The translations under genes were made by a program, and so were the position numbers. This document shows, piece by piece, positions 9,005 to 17,099 of a DNA stretch of 64,000 nt (its first letter is position 1; every line of letters starts with the position of its first letter). This stretch comes from Siccibacter colletis (GTDB lineage Bacteria; Pseudomonadota; Gammaproteobacteria; Enterobacterales; Enterobacteriaceae): NCBI RefSeq assembly GCF_000696575.1, contig NZ_JMSQ01000003.1, forward strand, positions 62,001-126,000. The letters are read 5' to 3'. Under the pieces are notes generated by a model that saw only the letters and a list, made by a program, of their open reading frames with translations, did no database searches and was not told the origin of the DNA.

Positions 9005-9802
9005 ATGATAACGACTTTCCCGCGCCTTCCCGACGGGACGCTACAGGCCGTCAACACCATTGGGCAATGGCTGGCGTATGATGACGCCAACAGCACCAAA
9101 AATGCCAAAGCGGATCTGCTGGTTCTGGCTGGCAATGCTGTGATCCCAACTATCGATGCTGCCTGCGAGCGGGCGGCGACTCAGGAGATCCCGCTGCTGA
9201 TCACCGGCGGCGTTGGGCACTCCACAACATTTCTGTATGCTGCTATCGCACGCCATCCGCGCTACAACACCATCCAGACCACCGGGCGCAGCGAGGCGGC
9301 GATTCTGGCAGACATTGCGCGCGAGTTCTGGAATCTGCCTCAGGAACGCATCATCACTGAAGAGCACTCCACCAATTGCGGCGAAAACGCGGCCTTTAGC
9401 CGTCGTCTGCTCGATGAGTGGGGCATGGCACCAAAGCGCATTATCCTGTCTCAGGACCCGACCATGCAGCGCCGCACCGTCGCCACTTTTGCACGCGCCT
9501 GGCGCGATGCGGATTTTCAGCCAGAATGGGTCAGCCAGCCGGGCGTCGTGCCGGTGCTGCGCAACGGTTCACGCAGCGTGCAGTTCGTCGTGGGCGACAC
9601 CGGGATGTGGCCGCCGGAGCGGTTTATTTCGCTGATCCTCGGTGAAATTCCGCGCCTGCGCGATGACCACAGCGGCTACGGTCCGCGCGGCCGCGACTTT
9701 ACTACCCATGTGGATATTCCACCCGAGGTTGAGCAGGCCTGGCAGGCGCTGTTCAACGATCCCATCCTCACCCAGGCGCTGCGCAACCGCTCGCTGCTGT
9801 AG
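9005..9802 (+). CDS. ydcF: YdcF, DUF218-family protein
   Basis: Ortholog of E. coli YdcF, a two-domain DUF218 protein reported to bind S-adenosylmethionine, with no firm physiological role. The chosen ATG at 9005 has GGAG six bases upstream and matches the E. coli N-terminus; an in-frame ATG at 8993 lacks a ribosome site. Length from 9005 is 265 residues (266 in E. coli). Conserved text includes LAGNAVIPTIDAACERA, ITGGVGHSTTFLYAAIA, STNCGENA and LRDDHSGYGPRGRDF. It precedes aldA as in E. coli, but a strong hairpin and terminator lie between the two. Confidence 0.95.
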   Translation: MITTFPRLPDGTLQAVNTIGQWLAYDDANSTKNAKADLLVLAGNAVIPTIDAACERAATQEIPLLITGGVGHSTTFLYAAIARHPRYNTIQTTGRSEAAILADIAREFWNLPQERIITEEHSTNCGENAAFSRRLLDEWGMAPKRIILSQDPTMQRRTVATFARAWRDADFQPEWVSQPGVVPVLRNGSRSVQFVVGDTGMWPPERFISLILGEIPRLRDDHSGYGPRGRDFTTHVDIPPEVEQAWQALFNDPILTQALRNRSLL

Positions 9803-9806
9803 CGCG

Positions 9807-9842
9807 CTGCCCGTTTCTGAGTGCTCTTGCTCAAACGGGCAG
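9807..9842. repeat. Strong inverted repeat after ydcF
   Basis: Ten-base perfect arms (CTGCCCGTTT at 9807-9816 and AAACGGGCAG at 9833-9842) around a 16-base loop that could pair further. It lies five bases after the ydcF stop and has no U-tract. It could stabilise the mRNA 3' end or act as a Rho-dependent end ahead of the intrinsic terminator that follows. Confidence 0.6.
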
Positions 9843-9867
9843 GCTAATGTTGCAAAACGGTAACCAC

Positions 9868-9892
9868 AAAAGCGTTTAACGACGCTTTTTTT
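9868..9892 (+). terminator. Intrinsic terminator after ydcF
   Basis: Arms AAAAGCGT and ACGCTTTT (9868-9875 and 9882-9889) followed by a run of T. Confidence 0.75.
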
Positions 9893-10001
9893 CGATCTCC
9901 TTCACACTTACCCGCCCTGAGCTGCCGCTCCCTGTTAACGAGATATAGATTTTTAACATCTCTTTTACCTTCCATACCTCATGTTAATTCAGGAGTAGGT
10001 C

Positions 10002-11441
10002 ATGACAGCACCTGTGCAGCATTCCATGTATATCGACGGGCAGTTTGTTAGCGGGCAGGGAGATGCCTGGATCGATGTCATTAACCCGGCCACCGAGGCG
10101 CTGCTGTCGCGTATTCCGGACGGAAGCGCAGAGGACGCGCGTCAGGCCATCGCCGCTGCAAAACGCGCTCAGCCGGAATGGGAAGCGCTGCCGGCGATTG
10201 AACGCGCCGGCTGGCTGCGCAAGATCGCAGCAGGTATTCGTGACCGCGCCGCGGAGATCAGCGCCCTGATTGTGGCCGAGGGTGGCAAAGTGAAAGGGCT
10301 GGCCGATGTGGAGGTGGCTTTTACAGCTGACTACATCGACTACATGGCAGAGTGGGCGCGCCGCTATGAGGGTGAGATCCTGCAGAGCGATCGTCCGGGT
10401 GAAAACATTCTGGTGTTTAAACGCGCCCTCGGCGTGACCACCGGCATTCTGCCGTGGAATTTCCCGTTTTTCCTGATTGCCCGCAAGCTGGCCCCGGCGC
10501 TTATCACCGGCAATACCATTGTTATTAAGCCGAGTGAGTTCACGCCGAATAACGCCATTGCTTTTGCCGAAATTGTCCACGAAGCAGGCCTCCCGCGCGG
10601 GGTGTTCAACCTGGTGCTGGGGCGCGGGGAAACCGTGGGCCAGGAGCTGGCCGGTAATCCGGACGTGGCGATGGTCAGCATGACCGGCAGCGTCGGGGCG
10701 GGCGAGAAGATCATGGCGGCGGCGGCGAAAAACATCACCAAAGTGTGCCTTGAGCTGGGCGGGAAAGCCCCGGCGATTGTGATGGATGATGCCGATCTGG
10801 ATCTGGCGGTGAAGGCGATTGTCGATTCCCGCGTCATCAACAGCGGGCAGGTGTGTAACTGCGCCGAGCGCGTTTACGTGCAGAAGGGCATCTATGACGC
10901 GTTTATCTCCCGCCTGAGCAGCGCCATGAGCGCGGTACAGTACGGCGACCCGGCTCAGCGCGACGATATCGCGATGGGGCCGCTGATCAATGCCGCTGCC
11001 CGTGAGCGTGTGGAAGCGAAAGTGGCACGGGCGGTAAGTGAAGGGGCCACGGTGCTTTCCGGCGGTAAAACGGCTGAGGGCAAAGGCTACTTCTATCCGG
11101 CGACGCTGTTGGTGGACGTGCGTCAGGAGATGAACATCATGCACGAAGAGACGTTTGGCCCGGTGCTGCCGGTGGTCACCTTCGATACCCTGGAGGAGGC
11201 GCTGGCGATGGCCAACGACAGCGACTATGGCCTGACCTCGTCGATCTACACCCGCAATCTGAATACCGCGATGAAAGCCATCAAAGGGCTGAAGTTTGGT
11301 GAAACCTATATCAATCGCGAGAACTTCGAAGCGATGCAGGGCTTCCACGCCGGCTGGCGTAAATCCGGCATCGGCGGAGCCGACGGGCGCCACGGCCTGA
11401 ATGAGTATCTGCAAACCCAGGTGGTTTACCTGCAATCCTGA
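10002..11441 (+). CDS. aldA: Lactaldehyde/glycolaldehyde dehydrogenase AldA
   Basis: A 479-residue aldehyde dehydrogenase, the same length as E. coli AldA and nearly collinear with it throughout. It oxidises L-lactaldehyde and glycolaldehyde with NAD+ in the catabolism of fucose, rhamnose and related compounds, in the cytoplasm. The catalytic Cys285 is in SGQVCNCAER and the general base Glu251 in CLELGGKAP; the NAD-binding TGSVGAGEK and the PWNFPFF motif are present. Start ATG is preceded by CAGGAG. In E. coli the gene is under catabolite repression; I did not find an unambiguous CRP site by eye. It is single-gene, ended by a terminator. Confidence 0.97.
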   Translation: MTAPVQHSMYIDGQFVSGQGDAWIDVINPATEALLSRIPDGSAEDARQAIAAAKRAQPEWEALPAIERAGWLRKIAAGIRDRAAEISALIVAEGGKVKGLADVEVAFTADYIDYMAEWARRYEGEILQSDRPGENILVFKRALGVTTGILPWNFPFFLIARKLAPALITGNTIVIKPSEFTPNNAIAFAEIVHEAGLPRGVFNLVLGRGETVGQELAGNPDVAMVSMTGSVGAGEKIMAAAAKNITKVCLELGGKAPAIVMDDADLDLAVKAIVDSRVINSGQVCNCAERVYVQKGIYDAFISRLSSAMSAVQYGDPAQRDDIAMGPLINAAARERVEAKVARAVSEGATVLSGGKTAEGKGYFYPATLLVDVRQEMNIMHEETFGPVLPVVTFDTLEEALAMANDSDYGLTSSIYTRNLNTAMKAIKGLKFGETYINRENFEAMQGFHAGWRKSGIGGADGRHGLNEYLQTQVVYLQS

Positions 11442-11449
11442 CCCCCTTC

Positions 11450-11476
11450 AGCCCCTGCCTTCGCGGGGGCTTTTTT
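11450..11476 (+). terminator. Intrinsic terminator of aldA
   Basis: AGCCCC paired with GGGGCT around a short loop, followed by TTTTTT. Confidence 0.85.
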
Positions 11477-11503
11477 ATCTTACCAGCCCGCCATTCACAG
11501 ATG

Positions 11504-11541
11504 ATGAACGTTCGTTCATAAAAAGTTGAACGCGCGTTCAT
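11504..11541. promoter_or_regulatory. Tandem TetR operators
   Basis: Two palindromes sit just upstream of the tetR gene: ATGAACGTTCGTTCAT (11504-11519) and TTGAACGCGCGTTCAT (11526-11541). Each has TGAACG/CGTTCA arms and their centres are 22 bp apart, about two helical turns. This is a classic arrangement for cooperative binding by an autoregulating TetR dimer pair. Confidence 0.8.
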
Positions 11542-11580
11542 CTTTTGCCATAGTGCCTCCGTCATCAGGAGGTAACCATC

Positions 11581-12171
11581 ATGACGTATCTGAAACGGGA
11601 CGCGCGCGAAGAGCAGCTGCTTGAGATTGCCGTGGGCCTGCTGAGCAGCAAAGGCTACCGCGCCACTACCACGCGGGATATCGCCCGTGAAGGCGGTGTG
11701 GCGACCGGAAATATCAGCCGCCTGTTTGGTTCGCTGAGCGCCCTGAAGCAGGCCGCGCTGTACCGTATCAACGACCGTATCGTTGAGGAGTATGAAGCGG
11801 CCAGCGCCGGGCAGACGCCGCTTGAGGGCGTGCTGACGCTGCTGGGCGATCCGACCGATTCGCGTAACCAGCACGTCTTAACCCTGTGGCGCGAAGTGGC
11901 GGTGCTGGCCGCTGAAGAGGCGACCCTGCGCGATATTCATCAGCACGCGCTGCGCAGCTGGGCGCTGTCCGTCGCGCGCTATATCAGCGAGCACATCCAG
12001 CATTTTCGGGTGCGGGATACCCCTGAACGCACCGCCTGGCGACTGATCGCGTTCATTACCGGTATGGATTTGCTCCAGGAGATGGGGGCGATGTCCGGCA
12101 GCTATGAAGAGATGAAACATGACCTGGTGCGTTTTATTCGCACCGAACTAATTAACGATGAGGTGAAGTAA
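11581..12171 (+). CDS. TetR-family repressor of the adjacent SMR pump
   Basis: A 196-residue TetR-type regulator. The N-terminal helix-turn-helix covers about residues 8-50 (EIAVGLLSSKGYRATTTRDIAREGGVATGNISRLFG); the C-terminal ligand domain is unassigned. AGGAGG lies 7-8 bases before the ATG. Its stop codon overlaps the ATG of the EmrE-like gene by one base (TAATG), so both form an operon. The paired palindromes 40-75 bp upstream are its likely operators, giving a self-contained inducible efflux module. This pair is not at this place in E. coli. Confidence 0.9.
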   Translation: MTYLKRDAREEQLLEIAVGLLSSKGYRATTTRDIAREGGVATGNISRLFGSLSALKQAALYRINDRIVEEYEAASAGQTPLEGVLTLLGDPTDSRNQHVLTLWREVAVLAAEEATLRDIHQHALRSWALSVARYISEHIQHFRVRDTPERTAWRLIAFITGMDLLQEMGAMSGSYEEMKHDLVRFIRTELINDEVK

Positions 12172-12506
12172 TGCCCGGTATCTGGCTGGTTCTTGGGGTA
12201 GCAATTGTGGCCGAAGTCATTGGCACCACGCTGCTGAAATATTCTGAAGGTTTTACCCGCCTGTGGCCGACGCTCGGCACGGCGGTATGCTACGGGATTG
12301 CGTTCTGGTGTCTGTCCCAGACGCTGGCGCATATTCCGACCGGCATCGCTTACGCCATTTGGTCCGGGGTCGGGATTGTGCTGATTTCCCTTGCTGGCTG
12401 GCTTATCAGCGGTCAGAAGCTCGATCTCCCGGCAATGCTGGGGATGGGCCTGATCGTGGCCGGGGTACTGGTGATCAATCTGTTCTCAAAATCAGCGGCA
12501 CATTAA
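12171..12506 (+). CDS. SMR-family multidrug transporter, EmrE-like
   Basis: A 111-residue four-helix small multidrug resistance protein. It closely tracks EmrE: AEVIGTTLLKYSEGFTRLWP carries the membrane-embedded glutamate (Glu15 here, Glu14 in EmrE), and TGIAYAIWSGVGIVLISL is the Gly-rich helix 3 with the conserved Trp. EmrE-type proteins export quaternary ammonium compounds, ethidium and similar cations in exchange for protons at the inner membrane. Translation is coupled to the upstream tetR gene. It could be the species' emrE or a qac-like paralog; the sequence does not decide. Confidence 0.93.
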   Translation: MPGIWLVLGVAIVAEVIGTTLLKYSEGFTRLWPTLGTAVCYGIAFWCLSQTLAHIPTGIAYAIWSGVGIVLISLAGWLISGQKLDLPAMLGMGLIVAGVLVINLFSKSAAH

Positions 12507-12619
12507 TGGCCTGAATATGCCCAGGGACGGGCAATTTGCCGCTGCGGTGGAAAAAGTAATGAAATCAGCGGCGTCTCCCGCTATGTTGTCTCATCTGCTG
12601 CGGCTGACATGGTTAATTT

Positions 12620-13150
12620 ATGCGCTCTCGCTATACAACTCTGCAAATTTCACTTCACTGGCTGGTGGTCCTGCTGGTGATTGTCGCTTACGCCACGATG
12701 GAACTGCGCGGTTACGCGCCGCGTAATCTGCGCTGGCTGGTCAACATGACGCACGTCAGCTGCGGCATCACTATTCTGGTGCTGACGGTGGCGCGCCTGC
12801 TGGTACGCCTGAAGTACCCCGCGCCGCCTATTGTTCCCAAACCGCGCGGTATGGTGACGGGCATGTCGCACCTCGGCCATCTGGCCATTTACCTGGTATT
12901 TATCGTGCTGCCGGTACTTGGCTTTCTGTCGATGTATTTCCGGGGCGGCAACTGGCTGGCGTTCGGCCTGCCAATGCCGTCTGCCAGCGAAGGGGATGAA
13001 GATCTGGTGGAGATGCTGGCGAGTTACCACGTGCTGATCGCCAACATCAGCTACTTCGTGGTGGGAATTCATGCGGCGGCGGCGCTGCTGCACCACTACC
13101 TGTGGAAAGACAATACGCTGCTGCGCATGATGCCCGGTAAACGCCAGTAG
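12620..13150 (+). CDS. cybB: Cytochrome b561 CybB
   Basis: A 176-residue inner membrane di-heme cytochrome b, ortholog of E. coli CybB, which oxidises ubiquinol and can pass electrons to superoxide. Four transmembrane helices are visible. The four haem-ligand histidines are present at His13, His45, His137 and His151 (E. coli 13, 47, 137, 151; the shift reflects a two-residue deletion). The C-terminus WKDNTLLRMMPGK is characteristic. Position downstream of aldA matches E. coli; gapC, which lies between them there, is absent and the tetR–SMR pair is in its place. Confidence 0.95.
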   Translation: MRSRYTTLQISLHWLVVLLVIVAYATMELRGYAPRNLRWLVNMTHVSCGITILVLTVARLLVRLKYPAPPIVPKPRGMVTGMSHLGHLAIYLVFIVLPVLGFLSMYFRGGNWLAFGLPMPSASEGDEDLVEMLASYHVLIANISYFVVGIHAAAALLHHYLWKDNTLLRMMPGKRQ

Positions 13151-13154
13151 CCAC

Positions 13155-13181
13155 ACGCCCCGATACCGGGGCGTTTTTTTT
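13155..13181 (+). terminator. Intrinsic terminator of cybB
   Basis: ACGCCCC and GGGGCGT arms separated by a short loop, then eight T residues. Confidence 0.85.
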
Positions 13182-13391
13182 GCCGTCAGAATGTGATCGT
13201 CGCGGCTGTTTTACCTTTGGGGAAGGGCAGGGATCACACTTTTCTCTTTCGCGCCTGGGCGGCGGTATCAGAAATAGCTTAAGTATATCTATTATAGAAA
13301 CACCAGGCGGTAAACCTCCGTCGCCGGCGTAAGCAACGCCGATCCGGTAATAGCAACCCACCGCGTGGCGCCGCGCGCCAGAGAGGATGAG

Positions 13392-14711
13392 ATGAACCAC
13401 TCACATCAGCACGCCATATCGCGTCCGGAGCAGGATGCCACCCTGACGCGCAAGCTGCGCAAAGTTCTGCTCGCCACCGGCGTTGGGCATTTCGTCGAAT
13501 GGTTTGATTTCGGACTGTACGGCACCCTCGCCGCCGTCATTGGACTCAACTTTTTCCCCGCCGCCGATGCCACTACCGCGCTGCTGGCCTCGTTTGCGGT
13601 ATTTGGTGCCGGATTCATTATGCGTCCGCTCGGCGGGCTGTTTTTTGGTTCGCTTGGCGACCGGATAGGGCGGCAGAAGGTGCTCGCCACGGTGATCCTG
13701 CTGACGTCCGGCGCAACCTTTGTGATGGGCCTGCTGCCGACGTACCACACCATCGGCGTTATCGCCCCCGTGCTGCTGGTGCTCACCCGGCTGGTGCAGG
13801 GCTTTGCCGCCGGCGGCGAGACGTCAGGCGCGACGACCTACCTGGCGGAATTCGCGCCGGTGGCCAGACGCGGCTTCTTCACCTGCTGGATCGATAACTT
13901 CGGCTTTATGGCTTTCGTGGCCGGCTCCGGGCTGGTGTTTCTGCTCACCGCCAGCCTGGGTGAAGACGCGATGAATGCGTGGGGCTGGCGCATCCCGTTT
14001 CTTATCGCCGGGCCGCTGGGCCTGATTGGCCTGTACCTGCGTACCCAACTGGAGGATTCCCCGGAATTCAAATCCATCGCCGCCAGCGGTAACACCGAAG
14101 CCGCGCCGCTGCGGGTGGCGATCACCACCGCCTGGGGCGCGCTGGCGTTTTGCGTCGGGTTTGTGGTGATCAAAGCCGTCGGGCACTGGGTATTGCAGAC
14201 CTTTATGCCGAGCTATCTTTCAACCCAGCTGCACTACAGCAAACTGGATGCCTATGCCATCACCACCATCGGGCTGTTTGCCATTGCGGTGATGGTGCCC
14301 TTTATGGGCTATCTGTCGGATAAATACGGCCGCAAACCGCTGATGCTGGCGGGCTGCGCGGGCTTTATTCTTTTCACCTGGCCGGCGCTGATGCTGATGG
14401 CGCGGGGCGATATGCTGTCCGCGGTGCTGGCGATGCTGATGCTGGGGGCGTTTATCGCCGCCTTTGATGGCGCGTGCAGCGCAGCCATGGCGGAACTGTT
14501 TCCGACCAGCATTCGCTACGGCGGCATGTCCATTGCCTATAACATTGCGGTGGCGTTCTTCGGTGGCATTACACCGTGGTTTTCGGCGTGGTTGATTGGC
14601 GCTACCGGCTACCCGTTCTCTCCGGCGTGGTACGTGATGGGTGCTGCGTTGATCACCTTCCTGACGGTACTGCGCGCCAGGGAAACCGCCGGACTGCCGC
14701 TGAAACGATAA
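13392..14711 (+). CDS. MFS permease, metabolite:H+ symporter (MHS) family
   Basis: A 439-residue, 12-helix permease. Start ATG at 13392 is chosen because GAGAGG lies five bases upstream; an in-frame GTG at 13365 has no ribosome site. Family signatures are GHFVEWFDFGLYGTLA in helix 1, FGSLGDRIGRQKVLA after helix 2 and LVQGFAAGGETSGATTYLAEFAP in helix 4. These place it with KgtP, ProP, ShiA and citrate permeases. The substrate is likely an organic acid or small zwitterion. It stands alone between two terminators, with no catabolic partner to reveal its substrate. E. coli has no equivalent gene here. Confidence 0.9.
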   Translation: MNHSHQHAISRPEQDATLTRKLRKVLLATGVGHFVEWFDFGLYGTLAAVIGLNFFPAADATTALLASFAVFGAGFIMRPLGGLFFGSLGDRIGRQKVLATVILLTSGATFVMGLLPTYHTIGVIAPVLLVLTRLVQGFAAGGETSGATTYLAEFAPVARRGFFTCWIDNFGFMAFVAGSGLVFLLTASLGEDAMNAWGWRIPFLIAGPLGLIGLYLRTQLEDSPEFKSIAASGNTEAAPLRVAITTAWGALAFCVGFVVIKAVGHWVLQTFMPSYLSTQLHYSKLDAYAITTIGLFAIAVMVPFMGYLSDKYGRKPLMLAGCAGFILFTWPALMLMARGDMLSAVLAMLMLGAFIAAFDGACSAAMAELFPTSIRYGGMSIAYNIAVAFFGGITPWFSAWLIGATGYPFSPAWYVMGAALITFLTVLRARETAGLPLKR

Positions 14712-14717
14712 TGAAAG

Positions 14718-14740
14718 CAGGGCGGTGATAAACCGCCCTG
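14718..14740 (+). terminator. Hairpin terminator after the MHS permease
   Basis: CAGGGCGGT paired with ACCGCCCTG around a five-base loop, followed by an AT-rich stretch with TTTTATTTT. It marks the left edge of the AT-rich island. Confidence 0.75.
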
Positions 14741-14759
14741 AAAGATAATTTTATTTTCG

Positions 14760-14966
14760 CTACGTCATCACTGAAATAGCCGATAACGCTGCGTAAAGGC
14801 ATGTCAGGGTGGTGAGTAATAAAATCGTAAATACTATTCTCAAAATGCTATTGCGTATTCCTCCCGTTATCGATGGGAATACCGTAGGGGCACAGTTTAA
14901 ATAAGCAATTCTGGACTTGCCGACAATTATCCAGCCGGGGTTCACCATTGCCGGGACATTGCGCAT
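14760..14966 (-). pseudogene. Possible displaced C-terminal membrane segment of the preceding gene (+1 frame)
   Basis: An open frame that overlaps the end of the 118-residue gene in the +1 frame and continues past its stop. It ends with a clear hydrophobic helix, SILRIVFTILLLTTLTCLYA. No good start codon with a ribosome site is found for this frame alone. Two explanations fit: an indel has split one gene that once carried a C-terminal membrane helix, or a small unannotated protein starts from a non-standard codon after the GGGAGG at about 14861. A sequencing error cannot be excluded. Confidence 0.35.
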
Positions 14967-15204
14967 TGCTTTTCAGACTCTCCCACAAGGCATCCGAATA
15001 TGGAAAGCAGTGAATGATGTTAATATCGCGTGGCTTATCGTTTACAAATAGACCAACTTGACTTGTTATGAGTTTATTATCTGGCCGCAGAAACCAGCTT
15101 CCTTTGTACCAGATAATTAAACGCAATCCCTTACTGCTGGTCGCGCTCGCGAACGCTGTTCCTGTGCAGGGCGACGCGAGCATCGCATCAATATCCCATT
15201 CCAT
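14848..15204 (-). CDS. Hypothetical cysteine-rich protein in the AT-rich island
   Basis: A 118-residue protein with a good ribosome site (GAAGGA seven bases before the ATG). No family is recognised. It has no signal peptide. The second half holds a cluster of cysteines (AQCPGNGEPRLDNCRQVQN, then CLFKLCPYG). It may be truncated by a frameshift, because the +1 frame continues with a hydrophobic helix. It is read in the same direction as hcp, about 425 bp further on and behind the hcp terminator, so it probably has its own promoter. It is a candidate cargo or immunity gene of the Hcp cassette by position only. Confidence 0.55.
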   Translation of the reverse strand: MEWDIDAMLASPCTGTAFASATSSKGLRLIIWYKGSWFLRPDNKLITSQVGLFVNDKPRDINIIHCFPYSDALWESLKSNAQCPGNGEPRLDNCRQVQNCLFKLCPYGIPIDNGRNTQ

Positions 15205-15629
15205 CTTGATTCCTTCTCCATGAGCATTAGCTCCGCATTGATGCCATCTTTGCTGAACTCCCTAAGCCAAATTAAAAATAGCAGGCAATAAGAATATCCT
15301 CAATTGAAAAGTGGATGTTTTACCTGCATTTAAAAAAAGGAAATTAATTTAAACTTATTTACGAAAAAGAGTGGGGATTCATTGAAAATGATTTTGCGCG
15401 GGATATTTTAGGCCCGGTTTTATTAGTGGGCTTATTACGGAGTGGTTAATTTTTGAGGTCGCTTGTAAAAGATTTGATGTGGAGGTTGGGTTGAAGTAAA
15501 GATAATGGTTATAGTAGATTTGAAAGCGGTGGTTTATTGGATGAAGAGATCTTAGTAAGATTGAGCCGCGATTTAAATATTTTAAAAGCAAAAAATAAGC
15601 CCGTTGGCGTACAGGCTTGTTTTTCATCA
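15205..15629. other. AT-rich intergenic region, no supported gene
   Basis: It contains the hcp terminator near its right end. A leftward open frame of 83 codons starts at the hcp stop (TAATG), but it runs straight through that terminator and has low-complexity, Asn/Leu-rich text, so I do not call it. The rest should hold the promoter of the 118-residue gene; no clear -35/-10 pair was assigned. Confidence 0.5.
15589..15618 (-). terminator. Intrinsic terminator of hcp
   Basis: On the minus strand AAGCC and GGCTT arms are followed by ATTTTTT. It begins about 12 bases after the hcp stop. The stem is short, so strength is moderate. Confidence 0.6.
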
Positions 15630-16103
15630 TTATGCATCCTTCCAGCTTGCCCAGGCGGAAGTGTTAGCAACAATATGCTCAAGAGTGATGGTTGCAAAGT
15701 TAAAAGAGACAACTTCTTGCGGCTGCAAGTCATTATGCGTCATTGAATTAGGATATATATAATTTATTTCGGTAATACGAGCCTTAGTTAACTTTATTCT
15801 AAAATAAAACTCGTTACCACCATTTGCTGATGTCCTGTAAAAATCAAACGAACATTCAAGCGTTTCTTTGCCATCGAGCGCTTGTAAAAGCAAGGGTGTT
15901 GCCTTATCTACAGGCTTTCTAATTGTTAAAGGATGAAAACTAATATTGTCTTCACTTGAGACTGTGTTGTTGACTTCATAAATAAATATTTCGTTCTCGT
16001 GACCCTTCTGCCACTTATTTCCAATCGATTTTTCAGTCCCACACCCGGAGGAGATTAATCCTTGCTTTTCCCCACGCAGGTTAAGATGAATAATGTTTGC
16101 CAT
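15630..16103 (-). CDS. hcp: Orphan Hcp-family type VI secretion tube protein
   Basis: A 157-residue Hcp (TssD) homolog. Hexamers of Hcp stack to form the inner tube of the type VI secretion system and carry small effectors. Family text is visible: the N-terminal MANIIHLNLRGEKQGLISSGC, SIGNKWQKGHENEIFIYEV, and the C-terminal PQEVVSFNFATITLEHI. Start ATG has AAGGAC seven bases upstream. No TssB/C/K/M or VgrG gene lies in this window, so this is an orphan copy that would rely on a secretion apparatus encoded elsewhere. It is AT-rich relative to its surroundings and follows two unknown genes in the same orientation, suggesting a transferred cassette. Confidence 0.85.
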   Translation of the reverse strand: MANIIHLNLRGEKQGLISSGCGTEKSIGNKWQKGHENEIFIYEVNNTVSSEDNISFHPLTIRKPVDKATPLLLQALDGKETLECSFDFYRTSANGGNEFYFRIKLTKARITEINYIYPNSMTHNDLQPQEVVSFNFATITLEHIVANTSAWASWKDA

Positions 16104-16137
16104 GAAATCGTCCTTAAGTAAATTTTAAGCTATACAA

Positions 16138-16332
16138 TTAGTACCATTTTGAATATTTTATAAACAAATACCCAACAATAAAAGAAAAGATAATTGTTAA
16201 AGGTACGGTGTAGTAGTAGGGAAAAAAGTGAGCAATCAAGAGACCGAATGCGAAGATAATAATCGGAGGGGCTGTATAGAAAAAATATTGCCCTGCAATG
16301 TTTTTCAATATTTTAATTAACCATTGTTTCAT
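16138..16332 (-). CDS. Small two-helix membrane protein
   Basis: A 64-residue protein with two hydrophobic helices (about residues 20-34 and 41-58) and a basic N-terminus (MKQWLIKILK). Its start overlaps the stop of the upstream 238-residue gene by 4 bp (ATGA), implying translational coupling. Hcp begins 34 bp downstream. No family is recognised. In type VI cassettes small membrane proteins next to effectors are often immunity proteins; that role is inference here. Confidence 0.7.
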   Translation of the reverse strand: MKQWLIKILKNIAGQYFFYTAPPIIIFAFGLLIAHFFPYYYTVPLTIIFSFIVGYLFIKYSKWY

Positions 16333-17045
16333 TTTTTTCTCATTAGTTCGCTTACCAGATATAAAATGTTGTCTTCATCATTGCTTCCGGAATCGACCAA
16401 ATACAGGATTTTTTTCATAGGCTCTTCAATAATATGATATACCATTTCAATATTATTACGATGAAGATCCCAATAGTATTCAGGGTGAGTGGATTTAAGC
16501 CGCCTGGCTGCTAATGCAGCTATTTGCACTTTACCGTAAAAGCTGGATAAACTTACAATGGTGCCTGAAGATTTTATTATGGCTTTTGCATAAGCATCTT
16601 TGAATTCTGATGAGCTTAATACCGCTAATGCCAGAAAATAGGTGAGCGTATTTTTGCTTAGCGTGCCGCTGGCTTCTTCTGCTGCCAATCCTGAAAGATA
16701 CTCACCAATTTCAAGGTAAAAGGATCTTTCAACAGGCTGATTTATTTTCGAAATTTTACGCTTAAAATAAAGTTCCACCATATCGAGAATAATATCATTC
16801 CTGTTCAATATCTCTACTCTTGATTTGAGCCATCGGTAATCTTCAATAGCAAGCTCCCGGCAGGTTTCAGAGTGACCCGGGACCAGACATGATAAATACC
16901 AGGAAGCTCTCTCAGAACCAGCAAGGGTATCAGTCGCCATTTCATATATGGTTTGCCCTACAGCCTTTACAGAGCGATCGAGAACTTTAGCAAGATTTTT
17001 ATCAGATTCTGTTTTAAGTTTAAGATAAGCGCTATAGTTGGTCAT
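16329..17045 (-). CDS. Hypothetical protein, first gene of the hcp cassette
   Basis: A 238-residue protein of unknown family. The ATG at 17045 is preferred over the one at 17060 because AGGAAG lies directly upstream of it. It is predicted mostly helical, without a signal peptide. Two mildly hydrophobic stretches (TYFLALAVLSSS and the segment around IVSLSSFYGKVQIAALAA) might form a helical hairpin. It leads a three-gene leftward operon with the 64-residue membrane protein and hcp, and has a near-consensus promoter. By context it could be an Hcp-associated effector or a chaperone for one, but no catalytic motif is visible. Confidence 0.7.
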   Translation of the reverse strand: MTNYSAYLKLKTESDKNLAKVLDRSVKAVGQTIYEMATDTLAGSERASWYLSCLVPGHSETCRELAIEDYRWLKSRVEILNRNDIILDMVELYFKRKISKINQPVERSFYLEIGEYLSGLAAEEASGTLSKNTLTYFLALAVLSSSEFKDAYAKAIIKSSGTIVSLSSFYGKVQIAALAARRLKSTHPEYYWDLHRNNIEMVYHIIEEPMKKILYLVDSGSNDEDNILYLVSELMRKK

Positions 17046-17071
17046 AAGTCTTCCTGACATTTTATTATCGA

Positions 17072-17099
17072 ATTATAACTATTATGATCGGTTTGACAA
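17072..17099 (-). promoter_or_regulatory. Sigma-70-like promoter of the hcp cassette
   Basis: On the minus strand TTGTCA (17099-17094) is followed after 16 bases by TATAAT (17077-17072). It lies about 27 bp upstream of the first gene of the cassette. Confidence 0.65.

Noticed and set aside
9984-11435. A 483-codon open frame antisense to the whole of aldA
   Set aside because: aldA is certain; in GC-rich codon usage the complementary frame stays open. The predicted protein has His/Arg/Gln-rich shadow composition and no ribosome site.
12517-12726. A short frame between the SMR pump gene and cybB
   Set aside because: It overlaps the start of cybB in another frame and has no ribosome site.
13182-13391. 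Possible small RNA between cybB and the MHS permease
   Set aside because: No terminator or conserved element beyond the cybB terminator was visible; it reads as ordinary leader sequence.
15379-15630. An 83-codon frame beginning at the hcp stop
   Set aside because: It passes through the hcp terminator and its composition is that of AT-rich noncoding DNA.
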